From Streptomyces olivochromogenes (GTDB taxonomy: Bacteria > Actinomycetota > Actinomycetes > Streptomycetales > Streptomycetaceae), in contig NZ_KQ948465.1 of NCBI RefSeq assembly GCF_001514115.1, positions 239,546 to 303,545 of the forward strand: 64,000 nucleotides of DNA, written 5' to 3'. Numbering within the stretch: the first letter of the stretch is position 1; every line of letters begins with the position of its first letter. This document shows, in pieces, positions 9,558 through 18,090 of the stretch. The notes under the pieces were generated by a model that saw nothing but the letters and a program-made list of their open reading frames with translations, ran no database searches and was not told the DNA's origin. A program made the position numbers and the translations under genes.

Positions 9558-10349
9558 ATGGACAAGCAGCGACTGACCCTCAGCGTCCTGACCCTGCTTC
9601 CGCTCGCCGTGGCCTGCGGCACCGAGACGGCGGGCGGCGGTTCCGTGGGGACCGGATCGTCCCCGGTCACCGGCGTTCACTGGAGTGTCGACACCCTCAC
9701 CACGCACGGCCGGACCCGGCAGGCGCCGGACAGCGCGTATCTGCGGATCGGCGAAGACGGTCGCGTCAGCGGCAACCTCGGCTGCAACACTTTCGGCTCG
9801 ACCGTCACTCTCAAGGGTGACCGTGTCGACTTCGGAAGCATCGAGGCGACCGACATGGGCTGCCAGAAGGACCCCATGAGCTTCGAGGAGAGCCTCAGCC
9901 GCGCCTACGTCGACAACACGTTCACCAGCGAGATCAAGGGCGACAAGCTGACGCTCACCACCGACGGCGGCGACCGCGTCGATCTCACCAAGGAGGCGGA
10001 CGCACCCCTGTACGGCACGAAGTGGACGGTCACCTCCCTCGGGGACGGTGACGTGGCCCAGTCCCTTCCCGAAGGGGCCGACGCCCACTTCACCCTCGAC
10101 AAGGCGAAGGGCACCCTTTCCGGCCGCCTCGGCTGCAACCACGTCAGCGCCAAGGCCACCGTCCGCGACGGACATATCACCCTCGGCGCAGCCAAGACCA
10201 CCCGGATGATGTGCGACGGCTCACTCATGGACACCGAGAGGACCTTGCTGGACCTCTTCGACAGTACGGTCGTATACGAGTTGAACCACCGATCCATCGC
10301 GCTGACCAGCACAGACGGAAAAACCGTCCAAGCCGTCGCCGACGAGTGA
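9558..10349 (+). CDS. META-domain lipoprotein (HslJ-like, two domains)
   Basis: 263 residues from ATG 9558. A signal peptide ends in a lipobox (PLAVAC, Cys at about 20). Two META (HslJ-type) domains follow, each with the GxLGCNxF/V core: about 70-135 (NLGCNTFGSTVTL) and about 185-250 (RLGCNHVSAKATV), each with a later Cys (MGC, MMC) that may pair with it. Probably an envelope or stress-related lipoprotein; molecular role unknown. The frame stays open upstream through the 51-bp repeats, but the lipoprotein signal fixes the start. Confidence 0.88.
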   Translation: MDKQRLTLSVLTLLPLAVACGTETAGGGSVGTGSSPVTGVHWSVDTLTTHGRTRQAPDSAYLRIGEDGRVSGNLGCNTFGSTVTLKGDRVDFGSIEATDMGCQKDPMSFEESLSRAYVDNTFTSEIKGDKLTLTTDGGDRVDLTKEADAPLYGTKWTVTSLGDGDVAQSLPEGADAHFTLDKAKGTLSGRLGCNHVSAKATVRDGHITLGAAKTTRMMCDGSLMDTERTLLDLFDSTVVYELNHRSIALTSTDGKTVQAVADE

Positions 10350-10358
10350 TCCGTCAAA

Positions 10359-10381
10359 GGTCCGTATCCCCAATTCGGACC
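10359..10381 (+). terminator. Weak hairpin between the META lipoprotein and purF
   Basis: GGTCCG (10359-10364) pairs with CGGACC (10376-10381) across an 11-base loop. Short and without a U-run; it could instead belong to the purF leader. Confidence 0.35.
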
Positions 10382-10410
10382 AGTGGTCGATCTCGCCTAC
10401 ACTCGGTGGC

Positions 10411-11937
10411 GTGCCACGTGGTGACGGTCGACTCAATCATGATCTGCTCCCCGGCGAGAAAGGCCCCCAGGACGCTTGCGGCGTCTTCGGAGTCTGGGCC
10501 CCCGGTGAAGAGGTCGCCAAGCTCACTTACTTCGGGCTCTACGCCCTCCAGCATCGAGGCCAGGAATCCGCGGGTATCGCGGTAAGCAACGGCTCTCAGA
10601 TCCTCGTCTTCAAGGACATGGGCCTCGTGTCCCAGGTCTTCGACGAGACCTCGCTCGGTTCGCTCCAGGGTCACATCGCGGTCGGTCACGCCCGCTACTC
10701 GACCACTGGCGCCTCCGTGTGGGAGAACGCCCAGCCGACGTTCCGTGCCACCGCGCACGGCTCCATCGCGCTCGGCCACAACGGCAACCTCGTCAACACG
10801 GCGCAGCTCGCCGAGATGGTCGCCGACCTTCCCAAGCAGGACGGCCGCACCACCCGGGTGGCCGCCACCAACGACACCGACCTGCTCACCGCGCTCCTCG
10901 CGGCCCAGGTCGACGACGACGGCAAGCCGCTGACCATCGAGGAGGCCGCTCACGCGGTCCTCCCGCAGGTCAAGGGCGCCTTCTCGCTCGTCTTCATGGA
11001 CGAGCACACCCTCTACGCGGCCCGCGACCCGCAGGGCATCCGCCCGCTGGTCCTCGGCCGCCTGGAGCGCGGCTGGGTCGTCGCCTCCGAGTCCGCCGCC
11101 CTCGACATCTGCGGCGCGGCCTACGTCCGTGAGATCGAGCCGGGCGAGTTCGTCGCCATCGACGAGAACGGCCTGCGTACGTCCCGATTCGCGGAAGCGA
11201 AGCCCAAGGGCTGTGTCTTCGAGTACGTGTACCTGGCCCGCCCGGACACGGACATCGCCGGCCGGAACGTGTACCTCTCGCGTGTCGAGATGGGCCGCAA
11301 GCTCGCCAAGGAAGCCCCTGTCGAGGCCGATCTGGTGATAGCGACCCCGGAGTCCGGAACGCCCGCCGCGATCGGTTACGCGGAGGCCAGCGGCATCCCG
11401 TTCGGCGCCGGCCTGGTCAAGAACGCGTACGTCGGCCGGACCTTCATCCAGCCTTCACAGACCATCCGCCAGCTGGGCATCCGTCTGAAGCTGAACCCCT
11501 TGAAGGAAGTCATCAAGGGCAAGCGCCTGGTCGTCGTCGACGACTCGATCGTGCGCGGCAACACCCAGCGGGCCCTGGTGCGCATGCTCCGCGAGGCGGG
11601 TGCGGCGGAGGTCCACATCCGGATCTCCTCTCCCCCCGTGAAGTGGCCCTGCTTCTTCGGCATCGACTTCGCGACCCGCGCCGAGCTGATCGCCAACGGC
11701 ATGACCATCGAGGAGATCGGCACCTCGCTCGGCGCCGACTCCCTCTCGTACATCTCCATCGACGGCATGATCGAGGCGACCACCATCGCCAAGCCGAACC
11801 TGTGCCGCGCCTGCTTCGACGGCGAGTACCCGATGGAGCTTCCCGACCCCGAGCTGCTCGGCAAGCAGCTCCTGGAGACCGAGCTGGCCGCGGGTCCCGC
11901 AGCCACGGCCGCGGCTGACGCCATCCGTCGCCCGTAA
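10411..11937 (+). CDS. purF: Amidophosphoribosyltransferase
   Basis: First committed enzyme of purine synthesis: PRPP plus glutamine gives phosphoribosylamine. 508 residues from GTG 10411. A 22-residue propeptide precedes the nucleophile Cys23 (QDACGVFG), as in the Bacillus-type self-processing, iron-sulfur class; later Cys residues in KWPCFFGID and NLCRACFDG fit a 4Fe-4S cluster. The PRPP loop is LVVVDDSIVRGNT. purM follows after 43 bp. Confidence 0.97.
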   Translation: MPRGDGRLNHDLLPGEKGPQDACGVFGVWAPGEEVAKLTYFGLYALQHRGQESAGIAVSNGSQILVFKDMGLVSQVFDETSLGSLQGHIAVGHARYSTTGASVWENAQPTFRATAHGSIALGHNGNLVNTAQLAEMVADLPKQDGRTTRVAATNDTDLLTALLAAQVDDDGKPLTIEEAAHAVLPQVKGAFSLVFMDEHTLYAARDPQGIRPLVLGRLERGWVVASESAALDICGAAYVREIEPGEFVAIDENGLRTSRFAEAKPKGCVFEYVYLARPDTDIAGRNVYLSRVEMGRKLAKEAPVEADLVIATPESGTPAAIGYAEASGIPFGAGLVKNAYVGRTFIQPSQTIRQLGIRLKLNPLKEVIKGKRLVVVDDSIVRGNTQRALVRMLREAGAAEVHIRISSPPVKWPCFFGIDFATRAELIANGMTIEEIGTSLGADSLSYISIDGMIEATTIAKPNLCRACFDGEYPMELPDPELLGKQLLETELAAGPAATAAADAIRRP

Positions 11938-11980
11938 GCGCCGCAGAGCCCCGTATCACCAACCCGAAAGATTCCAGGCA

Positions 11981-13081
11981 ATGTCTTCTGTGTCTGATCA
12001 GTCACCTCCGGCGACGGGCACTGCTTCTGGTGCTTCCTACGCGGCTGCCGGCGTCGACATCGAAGCGGGCGACCGCGCCGTAGAACTGATGAAGGAGTGG
12101 GTGAAGAAGACGCAGCGCCCCGAGGTCCTCGGTGGCCTCGGCGGCTTCGCCGGCCTCTTCGACGCCTCCGCCCTCAAGCGCTACGAGCGCCCGCTGCTCG
12201 CCTCCGCCACGGACGGCGTGGGCACCAAGGTCGACCTCGCCCGCCGGCTCGGCGTGTACGACACCATCGGCCACGACCTGGTCGCGATGGTCATGGACGA
12301 CATCGTGGTGTGCGGCGCCGAGCCGCTCTTCATGACCGACTACATCTGCGTCGGCAAGGTCCACCCCGAGCGCGTGGCGGCCATCGTGAAGGGCATCGCC
12401 GAAGGCTGTGTGCTCGCGGGCTGCGCCCTGGTGGGCGGCGAGACGGCCGAACACCCGGGCCTGCTCGGTCCGGACGACTTCGACGTCGCGGGCGCCGGTA
12501 CGGGCGTGGTGGAGGCCGACCGGCTGCTCGGCCCGGATCGTATCCGTACGGGTGACGCGGTGATCGCCATGGCGGCCTCCGGTCTTCACTCGAACGGGTA
12601 CTCGCTCGTCCGGCACGTCCTCTTCGACCGGGCGAACCTCAGCCTGGACCAGCACGTCGAGGAGTTCGGCCGCTCGCTCGGCGAGGAGCTCCTGGAGCCC
12701 ACCAAGATCTACTCGCTGGACTGCCTGGCGCTGACGAGGACCACCGACGTGCACGCCTTCAGCCACATCACCGGCGGCGGGCTCGCGGCCAACCTGGCCC
12801 GGGTGATCCCGGACGGGCTGCACGCGATCGTGGACCGCGAGACCTGGACGCCGGCCCCGGTCTTCGACCTCGTCGGCAGGACGGGCGAGGTCGAGCGTCT
12901 GGAGCTGGAGAAGACGCTGAACATGGGCGTGGGCATGATCGCGATCGTCCCCGAGGAATCGGCGGACGCGGCGCTGGCCACCCTCGCGGACCGCGGCGTG
13001 GACGCCTGGATCGCCGGTGAGATCACCGAGCGCGGCGAGCACGCGACGGGCGCGGCCCTGATCGGCGACTACGCGAGCTGA
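11981..13081 (+). CDS. purM: Phosphoribosylformylglycinamidine cyclo-ligase (AIR synthetase)
   Basis: Converts FGAM, made by PurSQL, to AIR. 366 residues from ATG 11981, with a Ser/Gly-rich N-terminal extension before YAAAGVDIEAGDRAVELMK. Typical motifs: LLASATDGVGTKVDLA, DLVAMVMDDIVVCGAEPLF, GGETAEHPG, HITGGGLAANLARV. Downstream of purF and probably in the same operon; a terminator follows. Confidence 0.97.
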   Translation: MSSVSDQSPPATGTASGASYAAAGVDIEAGDRAVELMKEWVKKTQRPEVLGGLGGFAGLFDASALKRYERPLLASATDGVGTKVDLARRLGVYDTIGHDLVAMVMDDIVVCGAEPLFMTDYICVGKVHPERVAAIVKGIAEGCVLAGCALVGGETAEHPGLLGPDDFDVAGAGTGVVEADRLLGPDRIRTGDAVIAMAASGLHSNGYSLVRHVLFDRANLSLDQHVEEFGRSLGEELLEPTKIYSLDCLALTRTTDVHAFSHITGGGLAANLARVIPDGLHAIVDRETWTPAPVFDLVGRTGEVERLELEKTLNMGVGMIAIVPEESADAALATLADRGVDAWIAGEITERGEHATGAALIGDYAS

Positions 13082-13101
13082 GCCCCTCGGGGCAGCACAA
13101 A

Positions 13102-13133
13102 ACCCGGTCCGGCGTTGAGGCCCCGGACCGGGT
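13102..13133 (+). terminator. Terminator after purM
   Basis: 11-bp stem (13102-13112 with 13123-13133), 10-base loop, 20 bp past the purM stop and before the convergent DUF3073 gene. Confidence 0.8.
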
Positions 13134-13225
13134 GAAGTGCGGTTGCTACGAGAAATCCGCCAACAGAGATCTGCTTACCGCTACAGCTACGAGAGATCGC
13201 GGAAACCGCGAGGGACGCTGGTGCG

Positions 13226-13477
13226 TCAAGCGCCGCGACGTTGAGACTGTGGACCGGACTCGTCCTCATCCTCATCGTCGTCGTTGTAGAGATCCGCGTA
13301 CTGGGCGTACGGGTCGTCTTCCTCGTCGTCGTCCTCGAACGGCTCGCCATTCGGCGGCTGGCTCGAAGTCGAAGCGCCCAGCTCATTGGCCAGACGCGAG
13401 AGGTCAGTCCCGCCGCTGCTGTACTTCAGCTGGCGGGCGACCTTCGTCTGCTTGGCCTTTGCCCGGCCGCGCCCCAT
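13226..13477 (-). CDS. DUF3073 family protein
   Basis: Small actinobacterial protein of unknown function, 83 residues. The basic N-terminus MGRGRAKAKQTKVARQLKY and the acidic Asp/Glu run toward the end (about 48-75) define the family. The frame is open further upstream, but ATG 13477 has GAGGGGG 8 bases before it and matches the conserved N-terminus. The charge pattern suggests nucleic acid or ribosome contact, which is inference. Confidence 0.9.
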   Translation of the reverse strand: MGRGRAKAKQTKVARQLKYSSGGTDLSRLANELGASTSSQPPNGEPFEDDDEEDDPYAQYADLYNDDDEDEDESGPQSQRRGA

Positions 13478-13698
13478 GGCTCGACCCCCTCGGATACGGG
13501 GCTCGGTGGCCCCAGAGTCTTGACACGCGTTCATGATCTGGAACGGGCTCTCCATGGAGAGACCGGTCCGTAGGGCTTCCACGGTACCTGAGCCCGCGCC
13601 CATACGGTACGTCGCCCGCAGGACGCGCCTTGGCCCAGAACCTGCGAGGTGCCCTGTCCTCGCTGGTCAACCGCGATTTTAACCTCTTCTTGGCGGAC

Positions 13699-13748
13699 GA
13701 CCCGCCGACGGGAGTGAGAGTTCTCTCGAAGTGTCCCCTCGGCGGGTC
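13699..13748 (-). terminator. Hairpin downstream of vdh
   Basis: GACCCGCCGA (13699-13708) pairs with TCGGCGGGTC (13739-13748). The 30-base loop contains a small palindrome GAGAG-TT-CTCTC (13717-13728). It lies 50 bp beyond the vdh stop and upstream of the DUF3073 gene on the same strand, so it may terminate vdh, regulate DUF3073, or both. Confidence 0.55.
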
Positions 13749-13798
13749 CCTGACAAGCGTCGAGACACGCGCGGAATGCGACGGAATGGAGAGTTCCG

Positions 13799-14887
13799 TT
13801 ATCCGCGGCGGCGCGCCTCCGCCATCCGCTGCTCGGCGATCCGGTCGGCCGCGGCGGCCGGCGGAATCCCGTCCTCCTTCGCACGTGCGAAGATGTCCAG
13901 CGTGGTGTCGAAGATCTTCGTGGCCTTCGCCTTGCACCGGTCGAAGTCGAAGCCGTGCAGCTCGTCGGCGACCTGGATGACACCGCCCGCGTTCACCACG
14001 TAGTCGGGCGCGTAGAGGATCCCGCGGTCCGCGAGGTCCTTCTCGACGCCCGGGTGCGCGAGCTGGTTGTTGGCCGCGCCGCACACGATCCGCGCGGTGA
14101 GCACCGGCACGGACGCGTCGTTCAGCGCCCCGCCCAGCGCGCAGGGGGCGTAGATGTCCAGGCCCTCGGTGCGGATCAGCGCCTCGGTGTCCGTGGCGGC
14201 CGTGACGCCCGTCGGGTGCTTGTCCAGGATCCGTCGTACGGACTCGTCGCGTACGTCCGTGATCACGACCTCGGCGCCGTCCTCGCGCAGGTGGTCCACG
14301 AGGTGGTGGCCCACCTTGCCGACGCCCGCGATGCCGACCTTGCGGCCGCGCAGCGTCGGGTCGCCCCAGAGGTGCTGGGCACTCGCCCGCATGCCCTGGA
14401 AGACCCCGTAGGCGGTCAGGACCGAGGAGTCGCCTGCGCCGCCGTTCTCGGGCGAGCGGCCCGTCGTCCAGCGGCACTCGCGCGCCACGACGTCCATGTC
14501 GGCGACATACGTACCGACGTCGCACGCGGTGACGTAGCGCCCGCCGAGCGAGGCCACGAAGCGGCCGTAGGCGAGGAGCAGGGCCTCGCTCTTGATCTGC
14601 TCGGGGTCCCCGATGATCACGGCCTTGCCGCCGCCGTGGTCGAGACCGGCCATGGCGTTCTTGTACGACATCCCGCGCGAGAGGTTCAGCGCGTCGGCGA
14701 CGGCCTGCTCCTCGCTCGCGTACGGGTAGAAGCGCGTCCCGCCCAGGGCGGGGCCCAGAGCGGTGGAGTGGATGGCGATGACGGCCTTGAGGCCGCTGGC
14801 CCGGTCCTGGCAGAGCACGACTTGCTCATGACCCCCCTGGTCCGAATGGAACAGGGTGTGCAGGACGCCGTCGGTTACGTCGGTCAC
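13799..14887 (-). CDS. vdh: Valine (branched-chain amino acid) dehydrogenase
   Basis: NAD-dependent oxidative deamination of valine and related amino acids, feeding acyl-CoA precursors. 362 residues. The catalytic domain includes ALGPALGGTRFYPY and LDHGGGKAVIIGDP (catalytic Lys); the Rossmann motif GIAGVGKVGHHLVDHL is near 180. GTG start at 14887 with GGGAG upstream. The leucine versus valine preference cannot be read from sequence; the valine name follows the Streptomyces genes with this neighbourhood. Confidence 0.9.
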   Translation of the reverse strand: MTDVTDGVLHTLFHSDQGGHEQVVLCQDRASGLKAVIAIHSTALGPALGGTRFYPYASEEQAVADALNLSRGMSYKNAMAGLDHGGGKAVIIGDPEQIKSEALLLAYGRFVASLGGRYVTACDVGTYVADMDVVARECRWTTGRSPENGGAGDSSVLTAYGVFQGMRASAQHLWGDPTLRGRKVGIAGVGKVGHHLVDHLREDGAEVVITDVRDESVRRILDKHPTGVTAATDTEALIRTEGLDIYAPCALGGALNDASVPVLTARIVCGAANNQLAHPGVEKDLADRGILYAPDYVVNAGGVIQVADELHGFDFDRCKAKATKIFDTTLDIFARAKEDGIPPAAAADRIAEQRMAEARRRG

Positions 14888-15132
14888 TGTGGTGACTCCC
14901 AGGTAAGTAGCGGCGGTTGTGGACGGTGCCCGTGCGGATGGCGGGCTTCCGTGGGCATGAGATTAGAGCCTGTGCCCGGTGGCCATCCGCGCAGTGTTCA
15001 GGATCACCTCCTCCCGGAGTACGTTTCCGCACGGTCGTGGGACGATTTGCAGTGATTTCCCGGTCGCCCGTGTGCCGCTCGCCCGGGATCCCGCCCGGGT
15101 TTCGTGTCCGGTCCGTTGGGGAGGGAGCAGGG

Positions 15133-15981
15133 GTGCCCAAGGTGTCCTCGGTGATCGTCCCGTACGCGTCCTATCTGCGCGTGTACGAACCGCTGGCCGC
15201 CTTCCCGGAGCCTGAGCGAACCCACTGGGCGCGTTACGCACGGCGCGCCGAGCGCCCGTCGTACCAGGACGAGTTGCGCCGCTCCCTGGCCGACCTGCTG
15301 CCCACCCCGCCGATTCCCGTGCCGGTGCACGAGAGCGCGGACGCGTTCGTGCTGAGCGTCGACGGAGTGCTCTGCGTCTGTCCCTGGCGCACCCGGCTGC
15401 GCGGCTGGCTGGCGCTGGAGGAGCTGGCGGACGAACTGCCCGTGTCCGTCCTGGACGCGGTCCTGCCGCCGCTCGTACGCCGCCAGGCGGCCCTCGACTA
15501 CGAGCGCTGGCTGGCCCGCAACCCCGACGCCCGCCCGTGGATCCGCACCTCGACCTGGCAGGTGCCGCTGAACTGGTTCGTGCTCGTCACCGACGAGGAG
15601 CGGCGGTACGAGAAGGGGGCGGGCGGCGACGGAGCCGCGCCCGCGCTGCGCTACCGGACGCCGATGGTGCAGGCGCGGCGGCGGACGGCACGCGCCCTGA
15701 AGACCCTGCGGGACACCCTGGACGAGGGACCCCTCATCGACGGCCTGGTGGACGTGGGGCGCTGGCTGGAGGAGTTCCATCCGCGCTCGCTGGTCGAGCT
15801 GGACTACGGCGGGCTCGTGCACGCCCTGCCGGCCGGGCACCTCGAGGACGACCACTCGGCGGCCGACGTCGCCGAGGGCATCGAGGCGCTGCGGCATGGG
15901 GACGGGGCGGCGGCGGGCGAGGCGTACGGACGGCTCGTGGAGCGCTGGCGCTCGGTCCGGGACCGGCGCTCGGCGAACTGA
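15133..15981 (+). CDS. Conserved hypothetical protein
   Basis: 282 residues, no recognised domain and no signal peptide. It begins MPKVSSVIVPYASYLRVYEPLAAFPEPERTHW and is rich in Arg, Trp and Leu, with segments PWIRTSTWQVPLNWFVLV and GRWLEEFHPRSLVELDYGGLV. The frame is open back to 14917, but GTG 15133 has GAGGGAG 5 bases upstream. It is divergent from vdh and two transcription units before bldC. Looks like a soluble protein; function unknown. Confidence 0.75.
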   Translation: MPKVSSVIVPYASYLRVYEPLAAFPEPERTHWARYARRAERPSYQDELRRSLADLLPTPPIPVPVHESADAFVLSVDGVLCVCPWRTRLRGWLALEELADELPVSVLDAVLPPLVRRQAALDYERWLARNPDARPWIRTSTWQVPLNWFVLVTDEERRYEKGAGGDGAAPALRYRTPMVQARRRTARALKTLRDTLDEGPLIDGLVDVGRWLEEFHPRSLVELDYGGLVHALPAGHLEDDHSAADVAEGIEALRHGDGAAAGEAYGRLVERWRSVRDRRSAN

Positions 15982-16222
15982 GGGGCGTCCAGGGGGCCAG
16001 GGTCTTTGGGCCCGCGGGCGCATGGGTCCTGTGTGTCGCGTGGGTTCTGTGCGTCCTGTGGGACCCGTGCGTCCTGTGGGGTGTCTGAGTACCTGGGGAT
16101 GTCTGAGTGCCTCGGGATGGCTGGGGCGGGTTTGCCACACGAGAAGTGTGATGTGCTTCTCACTGGTGTTCGCCCGAACTGACGTATGGTCCTCGCACGC
16201 TGAAGAACCCTCACTGCGGGAG

Positions 16223-16264
16223 AAGACCACGCAGGCCGGGACCTAGGTCCCGATCCGGTCTTTT
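16223..16264 (+). terminator. Nested hairpin with T tract; possible end of a small RNA
   Basis: The outer stem AAGACC (16223-16228) pairs with GGTCTT (16257-16262). It encloses the perfect palindrome GGGACCTAGGTCCC (16238-16251), and TT follows. It is more than 400 bp from any coding start, so it would end a short untranslated RNA or act as an attenuator. Confidence 0.5.
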
Positions 16265-16659
16265 GTGTCAACGATGTGTCAAGCGTGACGTATGGCACTT
16301 ACCTGGCTCTTGCATCGCTTGCCCTTCCTCGTGCCAAAATAGGACAAGGAGCCCGGGGGAGGGCTCCATCCGTCCATGTTTGGACGGGAATCTCGGTATT
16401 GCGCGCTATGGGGGGTCTGACGACTCCTGATCGTCCTGTGACTGATCGTCACAGTGGCGTGACTGTCCGCTATGGCATGGTCCATCGGCTTCCGTCGCTG
16501 ATGAACACCTGGGAGGGCAATTCCATCGGTTTGGCCGACGCGGCTGGACGGATGGTGTAGTTGTAGTGCCGAGGACAAGCCGTTCGTCCTATAACCGACT
16601 CGACTCGCGTCCGCCATTTCGGGCAACGCGGGTCAAGGTGCAGAATTTATTAGAGGAAA

Positions 16660-16679
16660 GAACCGAGAAGGTTCGGTTC
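16660..16679 (+). promoter_or_regulatory. Hairpin adjoining the bldC ribosome site
   Basis: GAACCGA (16660-16666) pairs with TCGGTTC (16673-16679), only 4 bases before the strong GAGGAGG ribosome site (16684-16690). It could modulate initiation or stabilise the 5' end. Confidence 0.45.
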
Positions 16680-16696
16680 TCCCGAGGAGGCCGCTC

Positions 16697-16903
16697 ATGA
16701 CCGCTCGCACCCCTGATGCCGAGCCGCTGCTGACCCCGGCTGAGGTCGCCACGATGTTCCGCGTCGACCCCAAGACGGTCACGCGGTGGGCGAAGGCCGG
16801 CAAGCTGACATCCATCCGCACGCTCGGCGGGCACCGCCGCTACCGCGAGGCTGAGGCCCGCGCGCTACTCGCGGGTATCCCGCAGCAGCGCAGCGAAGCC
16901 TGA
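16697..16903 (+). CDS. bldC: BldC, MerR-like developmental regulator
   Basis: 68-residue DNA-binding protein that controls entry into development in Streptomyces. The whole protein is one winged helix-turn-helix: LLTPAEVATMFRVDPKTVTRWAKAGKLTSIRTLGGHRRYREAEA. Unlike classical MerR proteins it lacks an effector domain and binds cooperatively to direct repeats (established for BldC). ATG 16697, with GAGGAGG 6 bases upstream. Monocistronic, with its own terminator at 17041. Confidence 0.97.
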   Translation: MTARTPDAEPLLTPAEVATMFRVDPKTVTRWAKAGKLTSIRTLGGHRRYREAEARALLAGIPQQRSEA

Positions 16904-17040
16904 ACAATCGCATAACCGGGCAATTCGGTAGGTCCCCCAACCTGTCAAGACGCCCGAACCACAGCTCCAAGCGACGCGGGTCCTGCCCCAACAGGGCTCA
17001 CGCCCGACCCAGTTACACATGCGACAAGGGTGCGTCGTCG

Positions 17041-17078
17041 ATCGCGCTGGACTCCGCCGGGTCCAGCGCGATTTTTTT
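17041..17078 (+). terminator. Intrinsic terminator of bldC
   Basis: 12-bp stem ATCGCGCTGGAC/GTCCAGCGCGAT (17041-17052, 17061-17072) followed by a run of seven T. The clearest Rho-independent terminator in this part of the window. Confidence 0.95.
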
Positions 17079-17194
17079 ATGCCCTGCTCAGGCGCCGAGG
17101 GGGCGTGGGTGTGGGCCGTGCGGTGGGTCTGTGAGCGGCCTTGTCGGAGTCTGGGGAGGGGTGTCGGATCTCCTGTGGGAGCCCTCGGAGAGTG

Positions 17195-17242
17195 GTGCAA
17201 TTGCACATATTAAATTGACCAGTTGTAGGTGGGGTGTAAGTT
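17195..17242 (+). promoter_or_regulatory. Promoter-like element with 12-bp palindrome
   Basis: GTGCAATTGCAC (17195-17206) is a perfect palindrome in an AT-rich pocket. Just downstream TTGACC (17215-17220) and TAAGTT (17237-17242), 16 bases apart, form a good vegetative promoter pointing right. Inverted repeat GTGAC-ACCC-GTCAC (17266-17279) and a second GTGACAC (17301-17307) follow in the presumed leader. Confidence 0.5.
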
Positions 17243-17331
17243 CCGCCCTTCTGAAAACTTATGCGGTGACACCCGTCACATGCCAATGTCCTTGTTGCCT
17301 GTGACACGTCTGCGCTAAAGGAGTTGGGCGG

Positions 17332-17439
17332 ATGTGCCCTCCCGCGCGAGGTCACGCATGGGAGGAGGTTTCGTCCTCGGCCGCCGTCTCCTCCTCCTCG
17401 CCGTGTGCGGAGGGTTCCATGGCCAGTCTCAGGAGCTGA
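17332..17439 (+). CDS. Possible 35-codon microprotein antisense to the DUF6274 gene
   Basis: ATG 17332 is preceded at 8 bases by AAAGGAG (17317-17323), one of the best ribosome sites in the window, and by the promoter at 17215-17242. The frame (MCPPARGHAWEEVSSSAAV...) ends at 17439 and lies mostly antisense to the DUF6274 gene. Codon use is not informative at this length. It may be real, or the promoter may serve an antisense RNA. Confidence 0.3.
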   Translation: MCPPARGHAWEEVSSSAAVSSSSPCAEGSMASLRS

Positions 17440-17540
17440 TGGCAGATCGGGCAGTGCCGCGTCAGATGGCGGTACCCGGAGGCGGCCGACAGATGGGCGC
17501 GGAGCAGAGCGCGCGTCTCGTGTCGAGCGGACGCCGCCAT
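17352..17540 (-). CDS. DUF6274-type CxxC microprotein
   Basis: 62 residues: MAASARHETRALLRAHL, then a HLTRHCPICHQLLRLAME segment whose Cys31, Cys34 and flanking His could bind zinc, then an acidic Glu-rich tail. GGAGGTGG lies 5 bases before ATG 17540. Small conserved Streptomyces protein (family recalled, not searched) of unknown function. Confidence 0.75.
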   Translation of the reverse strand: MAASARHETRALLRAHLSAASGYRHLTRHCPICHQLLRLAMEPSAHGEEEETAAEDETSSHA

Positions 17541-17880
17541 GAACCACCTCCAGGAGGTCGAGTGCCCTGGATTCCGGGGTACCCGCCGAATGTGACGGCG
17601 TCAAGGTGCGGGGGGCTCCGCCGGTTGGGTGGAGTTGCGTCCGGCGTTCGGTGAGAGGGCCTGGGAAACGGCCGTGTGGGGGCGAGGGCGTGCGAGGCGC
17701 GTGAAGGGGCGTACGCCGCCCGGAGTCGGTGGATACGCGCTCAGGGGCCCGAACGTGCGCTGCCGGGGGGGTTCGGTCCGCGCGGGGTGGTCCGTGCGGA
17801 GCGGTCCGCGCGTGGGTGGCCCGGGAGTCCGGATGCGCGAGGGGGCCGTGAGTTCGTACGACTGCGCGGAGCGCGTACGC
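17541..17880. other. Gene-free stretch
   Basis: GC-rich sequence with no ORF of convincing start or composition and no strong structure until the tRNA terminator. It would contain the promoter of the DUF6274 gene. Confidence 0.5.
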
Positions 17881-17914
17881 ACGAGAGCCCGGGTCCGAAG
17901 ACCCGGGCTCTCGT
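17881..17914 (-). terminator. Terminator after tRNA-Asp
   Basis: Perfect 15-bp stem (17881-17895 with 17900-17914) closed by a CGAA tetraloop, 8 bases past the tRNA 3' end. Confidence 0.85.
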
Positions 17915-17922
17915 ATCTCTTG

Positions 17923-17997
17923 CGGTCCTGACGGGATTTGAACCCGCGGCCTCCACCTTGACAGGGTGGCGAGCACTCCAAACTGCTCCACAGGACC
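17923..17997 (-). tRNA. tRNA-Asp(GTC), copy 1
   Basis: Acceptor GGTCCTG/CAGGACC, D-arm GAGC..GCTC, anticodon loop CTGTCAA (anticodon GTC), T-loop TTCAAAT; no encoded CCA. Identical over the mature sequence to copy 2 at 24479-24553. It sits 94 bp downstream of hrpA on the same strand. Confidence 0.97.
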
Positions 17998-18090
17998 AGG
18001 TTTCGCATTCACTTTCTTGCGCTGTGCTGCGAGAAGAGACTGTACAGGAGGGTGAGCCCGGGGTCGAACTCACCCACCGTGCAGGTCCCG

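Larger units (their letters stand above)
15982..16696 (+). other. 715-bp gene-free region upstream of bldC
   Basis: No credible ORF. It contains GT-rich direct repeats (about 16010-16120), overlapping inverted repeats CACAC-GAGAA-GTGTG (16136-16150) and GAGAAG-N9-CTTCTC (16141-16161), a nested hairpin with a T tract (16223-16264), and an AT-rich block before the bldC hairpin (16640-16660). This fits a long regulatory region, perhaps with a small RNA. Confidence 0.6.

Noticed and set aside
18035..18080. T-arm-like sequence next to tRNA-Asp suggesting a tRNA remnant
   Set aside because: Only a GGTCGAAC-like word and a short dyad; no acceptor or anticodon arm can be drawn.
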